Of a stretch of DNA of 9,991 nucleotides, positions 6,492 through 9,991 are shown one piece after another. This DNA is from Reyranella sp. (lineage in GTDB: Bacteria > Pseudomonadota > Alphaproteobacteria > Reyranellales > Reyranellaceae). The stretch is taken from positions 1 through 9,991 of the forward strand of contig SCVT01000126.1 in the NCBI GenBank assembly GCA_004296815.1, in the 5' to 3' direction. The position numbers were made by a program, and so were the translations under genes. Position 1 is the stretch's first letter; the number at the start of each line of letters is the position of its first letter. Below the pieces are notes generated by a model. It was given only the letters and a program-made list of their open reading frames with translations. It did no database searches and had not been told where the DNA came from.

Positions 6492-7840
6492 CGGAACAGG
6501 CGCGCCGTCGGATACCACGGCGCTTCGGTGCCGCCGAGCTGCCAGCGCCAGTCGGCGACCGACGGCAGGAGCACCCAGGTCTTCACGCCCATGGCCGCCG
6601 CGAGATGGGCGATCGGCGCGTCGATCGAGATCAGCAGGTCGAGCTGCGACAGGGCGGTCGCCGCCTCGGCGAAATCGAAGATGCCGCGGCCGACGTCGTG
6701 CACCAGGCCGCCGGCGCCGGACTGCTGGATGTCCTTCTGATGGACGCCGCCCTGCAGGCCGAACATCAGCAGTTCCGGATCGCCCGCGAAGGCCAGAAAG
6801 TTCGAGAACGACACCGAGCGCTGGCGGTCCTGCGACTGGCCGGGCATGGCCGCCCAGTAGATGCCGACGCGGAGCCGGGCGCGGTCGAGGCGACCGAGCT
6901 TGATACGGCTGTCGTCGGGCGCGCGCAGATACGGCGCTTCGCCCGGCAGCGCGGCGAAGTCCGCCTTGCAGAGATGCGGCAGCGACACCATCGAGGCGTG
7001 CACGTCGAACGGCGGCAGCTTCTCGCCCTCGGCCACGACCTCGTCGATGAAGTCGCTAGCGCGCAGCAGTTCCTTCAGCAGCGCCTGGCAGAGCACGATC
7101 ACCGAAGCGCCGCGGCGCTTCAGCTCGCGCGCGAAGCGCACGAACAGCAGCACGTCGCTCAGACCCTGCTCGGGATAGAGCAGGATGCGCTTGCCCTGCA
7201 GCGGCTCGCCGTTCCAGGCGGGCTGCGAGAATTCCGGCGCCGGCGTCTCGGGCAGGCGCTTGCGCGCCTCGTAGGAGGCGAAGCCGGTCGCGAGCTCGCC
7301 GCGCATCAGGAGCGCGATCGCAAGCTCGACGCGGGCGCGGCGGTTGTCGGGGTTGAGCGACAGCGCGCGGCCGAAGCAGCCGACAGACTCGTCCAGCCGG
7401 CCGAGGTCGCGCAGGCAGAGCGCGAGATTGAAGAAGCCCTCGGCATAGTCGCGGTTCAGCGTGATCGACTGGAAGTGATGCTTCACCGCCTCGTCGAGAC
7501 GGTTGGCGGCGCGCAGCGCGTTGCCGAGATTGGAATGCAGCGCGGGATTGTCCGGATCGGCGGCGAGCGACAGGCGGTGATGCGAGACCGAAGCCTCGAG
7601 CTTGCCGGCCAGTCGCAGCGCGACGCCGAGATTGTTGTGCAGTTCGGCGTGATAGGGGCGGACGGCGAGCAGCCGCAGGTAGGACGCGATCGCCTCGTCG
7701 AGGCGGCCGGCGCGATGGGCCTGCGCGGCCAGCCTGAGCTGCTGCACAAAGCTGTCGGTATCGCTGCCGAACAAAGGTGTCGGTGCGGCGGAGGCCTGGG
7801 ATTCCGGCTTGGTGGGATAGATCGTCGGCGTGTCGTTCAC
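6416..7840 (-). CDS. TPR protein with C-terminal GT9/GT41-like glycosyltransferase domain
   Basis: A 474-residue two-part protein. Residues about 30-196 hold roughly five tetratricopeptide repeats (for example AELHNNLGVALRLAGKLEAS, 65-84, and PALHSNLGNALRAANRLDEA, 99-118), which bind protein partners. Residues about 208-474 form a GT-B domain like heptosyltransferases or bacterial O-GlcNAc-transferase-like enzymes: LYPEQGLSDVLLFVRFA (221-237), RVGIYWAAMPGQSQDRQRS (324-342), LISIDAPIAHLAAAMG (403-418) and LPSVADWRWQ (425-434). The site usually SxDT is SIDA here, leaving the Thr position as Ala409. There is no signal peptide. Start GTG 7840 is the only start codon between an in-frame TAG at 7873-7871 and the coding region. 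The 3' end overlaps the convergent DUF2064 gene by 76 bp. An AT-rich region with inverted repeats lies upstream. Acceptor unknown; a protein or surface glycan is plausible. Confidence 0.85.
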   Translation of the reverse strand: MNDTPTIYPTKPESQASAAPTPLFGSDTDSFVQQLRLAAQAHRAGRLDEAIASYLRLLAVRPYHAELHNNLGVALRLAGKLEASVSHHRLSLAADPDNPALHSNLGNALRAANRLDEAVKHHFQSITLNRDYAEGFFNLALCLRDLGRLDESVGCFGRALSLNPDNRRARVELAIALLMRGELATGFASYEARKRLPETPAPEFSQPAWNGEPLQGKRILLYPEQGLSDVLLFVRFARELKRRGASVIVLCQALLKELLRASDFIDEVVAEGEKLPPFDVHASMVSLPHLCKADFAALPGEAPYLRAPDDSRIKLGRLDRARLRVGIYWAAMPGQSQDRQRSVSFSNFLAFAGDPELLMFGLQGGVHQKDIQQSGAGGLVHDVGRGIFDFAEAATALSQLDLLISIDAPIAHLAAAMGVKTWVLLPSVADWRWQLGGTEAPWYPTARLFRQTVPGDWTAVFATVRAELESLKRR

Positions 7841-7874
7841 GGCACTCGCTCGAACAGCAGCGCTGACATACTAC

Positions 7875-7890
7875 ATCAACTAAACTTGAT
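7875..7890. promoter_or_regulatory. Inverted repeat ATCAA-N6-TTGAT in the promoter region of the TPR-glycosyltransferase gene
   Basis: A perfect 5-bp dyad with a 6-bp spacer, 35-50 bp upstream of the GTG start. The size suits a dimeric regulator or the core promoter area. It overlaps the left arm of the larger repeat at 7888-7915 by three bases. Its binding factor is unknown. Confidence 0.3.
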
Positions 7891-7915
7891 AAGCATCTGT
7901 CCTGAAATGCTTATC
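7888..7915. repeat. Perfect 9-bp inverted repeat (GATAAGCAT ... ATGCTTATC), operator candidate
   Basis: Arms at 7888-7896 and 7907-7915 are perfect reverse complements separated by 10 bp, giving an arm-to-arm centre distance of 19 bp, nearly two helical turns. It lies in an AT-rich island (about 7861-7925) between asd and the TPR-glycosyltransferase gene, 48-75 bp upstream of that gene's start. An operator for a dimeric transcription factor is the favoured reading. A weak hairpin downstream of asd is the alternative: the stem is AT-rich and followed on the minus strand only by a loosely T-rich AAGTTTAGTT. Confidence 0.5.
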
Positions 7916-7962
7916 TCGGTATCGATTGCTGCATGAAATGGCGCAGGACGGCGGGATGGCTA

Positions 7963-8976
7963 CTAGATGTAGCCCTTGATCAGCTCCTCGGCGATCTGGA
8001 CCGCGTTCAGCGCCGCGCCCTTGCGGAGATTGTCGCTGACCACCCACATCGACAGCCCGTTATCGACCGTGGGGTCGACGCGGACGCGGCTCACGAACAC
8101 GGCGTCCTGGCCGGTGATCTCCTTCGGCGTCACGTAGCCGCCGGGCTCGCGGCGGTCGACGACCAGGATGCCCGGCGCGGCGGCGAGCAGGCGGCGCGCC
8201 TCGATCTCGTCGAGCGGCTTCTCCAGCTCCATCGTCACCGCTTCGGCATGGCCGATAATGGTCGGCACGCGCACGCAGGTCGCGTGGACCTTGATCTTGG
8301 GGTCGAGGATCTTCTTGGTCTCGGCCACCATCTTCCACTCTTCCTTGGTCGAGCCGTCTTCCATGAAGACGTCGATGTGGGGAATGACGTTGAAGGCGAT
8401 GTTCTTCGGAAACTTCTTCGGGTCCAGCGTCTGGTTGACGAAGAAGCTCTTGGTCTGGTTCAGAAGCTCGTCCATCGCCTCTTTGCCGGCGCCCGAGGTC
8501 GACTGGTAGGTCGACACGACAACACGCTTGATCGTCGCCGCATCGTGGATCGGCTTCAGCGCCACCACCATCTGGATGGTCGAGCAATTGGGATTGGCGA
8601 TGATGCCGCGGCCCTTGTAGCCGGCGATCGCCTTGGCGTTGACCTCCGGCACGACCAGCGGCACGTCGGGGTCCATGCGCCAGTACGAGGTGTTGTCGAT
8701 CACCACCGCGCCGGCCTTGGCCGCGCGCGGGCTGTGCTCGGCCGACACCTTGGCGCCGGGCGAGCTCAGCACGATGTCGATACCCTTGAAGTCGAACTTG
8801 GCGAGATCCTGGACCTTCAGGACCGTGTTCTCGCCGAACGACGTCTGCATGCCGACCGAACGGGCGGAGGCAAGCGCCACCACATCATCGGCCGGGAAGT
8901 TTCTCTCGGCCAGGATCTGCAACATTTCGCGACCGACATTGCCGGTCGCGCCGACGACGGCGACTCTGTAACCCAT
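7963..8976 (-). CDS. asd: Aspartate-semialdehyde dehydrogenase
   Basis: Cytoplasmic NADPH-dependent enzyme that reduces beta-aspartyl phosphate to aspartate semialdehyde, the branch point to lysine/diaminopimelate, threonine and methionine. It is 337 residues, the normal length of this subgroup. VAVVGATGNVGREML (5-19) is the dinucleotide-binding loop. IDNTSYWRMDPDVPLVVPEVN (93-113, in two family blocks) includes Arg100, the expected phosphate binder. ANPNCSTIQ (127-135) carries the catalytic Cys131, STYQSTSGAG (155-164) has Gln158, and VRVPTIIGHAE (235-245) supplies Arg236 and His243, the substrate-binding and acid/base pair. ATG 8976 fits homology exactly. No Shine-Dalgarno sequence precedes it, and the promoter boxes place transcription start on the ATG itself, so the mRNA may be leaderless. 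It is downstream of a Bug-type gene but seems to have its own promoter. Confidence 0.97.
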   Translation of the reverse strand: MGYRVAVVGATGNVGREMLQILAERNFPADDVVALASARSVGMQTSFGENTVLKVQDLAKFDFKGIDIVLSSPGAKVSAEHSPRAAKAGAVVIDNTSYWRMDPDVPLVVPEVNAKAIAGYKGRGIIANPNCSTIQMVVALKPIHDAATIKRVVVSTYQSTSGAGKEAMDELLNQTKSFFVNQTLDPKKFPKNIAFNVIPHIDVFMEDGSTKEEWKMVAETKKILDPKIKVHATCVRVPTIIGHAEAVTMELEKPLDEIEARRLLAAAPGILVVDRREPGGYVTPKEITGQDAVFVSRVRVDPTVDNGLSMWVVSDNLRKGAALNAVQIAEELIKGYI

Positions 8977-8982
8977 GCCGAG

Positions 8983-9011
8983 GAGATACGCGCCAGGGCC
9001 GGGACTGGCAA
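8983..9011 (-). promoter_or_regulatory. asd promoter placing +1 at the ATG (leaderless mRNA candidate)
   Basis: On the minus strand TTGCCA (9011-9006), a 17-bp spacer and TATCTC (8988-8983) are followed by six bases and then ATG 8976. Transcription would start on the A of the start codon. There is no Shine-Dalgarno sequence, consistent with leaderless translation. The -35 hexamer is the same as in the lyase-operon promoter. Confidence 0.48.
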
Positions 9012-9029
9012 CTACGAGCTGGCAACTAC
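9005..9029. repeat. Tandem 11-bp direct repeat covering the asd -35 box and the stop of the binding-protein gene
   Basis: CTGGCAACTAC occurs at 9005-9015 and again at 9019-9029, separated by GAG (period 14 bp). On the minus strand each copy carries GTAGTTGCCAG. The gene-proximal copy supplies the asd -35 box TTGCCA; the distal copy contains the TAG stop (9028-9026) of the upstream binding-protein gene. Confidence 0.6.
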
Positions 9030-9991
9030 TCCGCCGACGCCCCCGATGCCTTGATGATCGGCAGCCACAGTGCGAGATCCTCGCGCACCAGCGTCTGGGC
9101 GGCGGCCGGCGGGCCCGGCGGCAGCATCTCGATGCCCTGCGCCATCATCTTCTCGCGCACCGCCGGCAACTGGCCGATGCGGTTGAGCTCGGCGTTGAGC
9201 TTGGCGACAACGGGCTCGGGCGCGCCGGCGGGCACGGCGAAGCCCATCCAGGTGTTGACGACATAGTCCTTCACGCCGGCCTCGATCATGGTCGGGACCT
9301 CGGGCAGCAGGGCGGATCGCTGCTCGCTCGTCACCGCCAGCGCCTTCAGTTTGCCGCCCTTGATCAGGCCGATGACGGTCGGCGTGTTGAACAGGCCCAT
9401 CGTGACTTCGTTGTTGGCGACGGCCTGGATGCCGGCCGGCGTCGCACGATAGGGCACGTGCTGCAGCTTCACGCCGGTGCGCAGCTCGAGCAGGACGCCC
9501 GACATGTGATGGCTGGTGCCGACGCCGCCCGAGGAGAAGGTGAGCTCGCCCGGCTTGGCGCGCGCCTGGGCGAGCAGGTCCGCGACAGTCTTCGCCGGAT
9601 TGTCGGGATGGACGATCAGCACGTTCGAGACGCCGCCGCTCACGGCGACCGGCATCAGGTCCTTTTGCGAATCGTAGCCCGGCGCCTTGTAGAGGCCGAT
9701 GTTGAACACCATCGTGCCCTGCGAGACGAGGCCCATCGTGTAGCCGTCGGCAGGCGAGCGGCCCAATTCGGCCGTGGCGATGGTGCCGCCCGCGCCGGTC
9801 TTGTTGTCGACGACGACGGTCTGGCCCAGCGACTTGCCGAGTTCTTCCGCGAAGATGCGCGCCACGATGTCGGCGGTGGCGCCCGGCGCCAGCGGCACGA
9901 TCATCCGCACCGACTTGGCGGGGTAGGCCTGCGCTTTCGCGGACGGCATCGCGGCGAGCGCGACTGCACCCGCCAGCAACGTTCTCCTCTT
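9026..9991 (-). CDS. Bug/TctC-family tripartite tricarboxylate transporter substrate-binding protein; 5' end cut by window edge
   Basis: A secreted periplasmic solute-binding protein of the Bug family, used by TTT transporters to capture carboxylates and similar organic acids. The visible 321 residues start with KRRTLLAGAVALAA followed by an Ala-x-Ala-type site (AKAQA, before YPAKS), a signal peptide whose twin arginines suggest Tat export. The mature part shows IVPLAPGATADIVAR (the PGG-x2-D-x2-AR ligand loop, with the Asp kept), VVVDNKTGAGGTIAT, SPADGYTM, LTFSSGGVGTSHHMSG, HVPYRATPAGIQAV and the VPTMIEAG block. The frame is open to the edge. A TTG at 9979 with AGAGGAGA upstream could be a start, but that would discard the n-region of the signal peptide, so the true start is probably a few codons outside. 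No TctA/TctB membrane subunits are present, as is common for orphan Bug genes. The ligand is unknown. Confidence 0.92.
   Translation of the reverse strand, partial: KRRTLLAGAVALAAMPSAKAQAYPAKSVRMIVPLAPGATADIVARIFAEELGKSLGQTVVVDNKTGAGGTIATAELGRSPADGYTMGLVSQGTMVFNIGLYKAPGYDSQKDLMPVAVSGGVSNVLIVHPDNPAKTVADLLAQARAKPGELTFSSGGVGTSHHMSGVLLELRTGVKLQHVPYRATPAGIQAVANNEVTMGLFNTPTVIGLIKGGKLKALAVTSEQRSALLPEVPTMIEAGVKDYVVNTWMGFAVPAGAPEPVVAKLNAELNRIGQLPAVREKMMAQGIEMLPPGPPAAAQTLVREDLALWLPIIKASGASAE

Larger units (their letters stand above)
7841..7962. other. Intergenic region between asd and the TPR-glycosyltransferase gene
   Basis: This 122-bp gap is clearly more AT-rich than its surroundings around 7861-7925 and holds the two inverted repeats listed separately. 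On the minus strand TAGTAT and TTTAGT are possible -10 boxes, but neither has a convincing -35 box, so the promoter cannot be placed. No small ORF with a ribosome binding site is seen. Confidence 0.5.

Noticed and set aside
7888..7915. Intrinsic terminator of asd
   Set aside because: The stem is AT-rich with a 10-base loop and no real T-run follows on the minus strand. Its position 48-75 bp before the next gene suits an operator better, though a weak terminator role is not excluded.
6605..7936. Long plus-strand open frame (443 codons) opposite the TPR-glycosyltransferase
   Set aside because: Low-complexity composition without recognisable domains, while the minus strand encodes a convincing TPR and glycosyltransferase protein.
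7933..9054. Long plus-strand open frame (373 codons) opposite asd
   Set aside because: The minus strand is unmistakably asd. The plus frame is His/Arg/Asp-rich and featureless.
9977..9991. TTG at 9979 with AGAGGAGA upstream as the true start of the binding-protein gene
   Set aside because: The purine-rich bases also encode KRR in frame, forming a normal signal-peptide n-region, so the start is more likely just outside the window.

Overview
The window is GC-rich chromosomal DNA, almost fully coding, with strong third-position GC bias. The gene set (MaoC/CitE-type acyl-CoA pair, RutE-type reductase, Bug-type binding protein, TPR-glycosyltransferase) and promoters with TTGCCA -35 boxes suggest an alphaproteobacterium. 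A soil or freshwater Rhodospirillales/Reyranella-like lineage is my best guess; it is inferred from gene content only. I see no rRNA, tRNA, CRISPR array, insertion sequence, integrase or phage gene, and no stretch over 300 bases lacks a gene.

Layout. (1) Positions 1-1930, minus strand: a CitE-like malyl-CoA lyase/thioesterase gene followed by a mesaconyl-CoA hydratase (MaoC-type) gene that runs off the left edge. Their stop and start codons overlap (ATGA), so they form a two-gene operon for branched C4/C5-dicarboxyl-CoA metabolism, probably the ethylmalonyl-CoA pathway or a relative. (2) A 77-bp divergent promoter region, then on the plus strand pyridoxal kinase (pdxY) and, 7 bp later, a LysE-family exporter (2008-3562). 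(3) Convergent to these, a stand-alone RutE-type nitroreductase-fold reductase (3564-4157, minus). (4) A second divergent region, then a tightly overlapping plus-strand trio at 4238-6491: a radical SAM enzyme with a cysteine-rich C-terminus, a GT2 glycosyltransferase resembling TIGR04283, and a DUF2064/TIGR04282 nucleotidyltransferase-like glycosyltransferase. (5) A convergent TPR plus GT9/GT41-like glycosyltransferase (6416-7840, minus) whose 3' end overlaps the trio by 76 bp. (6) Aspartate-semialdehyde dehydrogenase (asd, 7963-8976, minus), and (7) a Bug/TctC-type periplasmic binding protein (9026-9991, minus) running off the right edge.

The most interesting region is the radical SAM-GT2-DUF2064 operon. 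The two glycosyltransferase families are called 'arsenosugar biosynthesis' in databases, but the radical SAM partner does not carry the ArsS signature and no ArsM methyltransferase is present. The operon may therefore make a different, undescribed glycosylated product. Also notable are two start codons (radical SAM and asd) lying exactly where transcription should begin, which suggests leaderless mRNAs; an AT-rich promoter with a perfect 9-bp inverted repeat upstream of the TPR-glycosyltransferase; and a duplicated 11-bp element carrying the asd -35 box.
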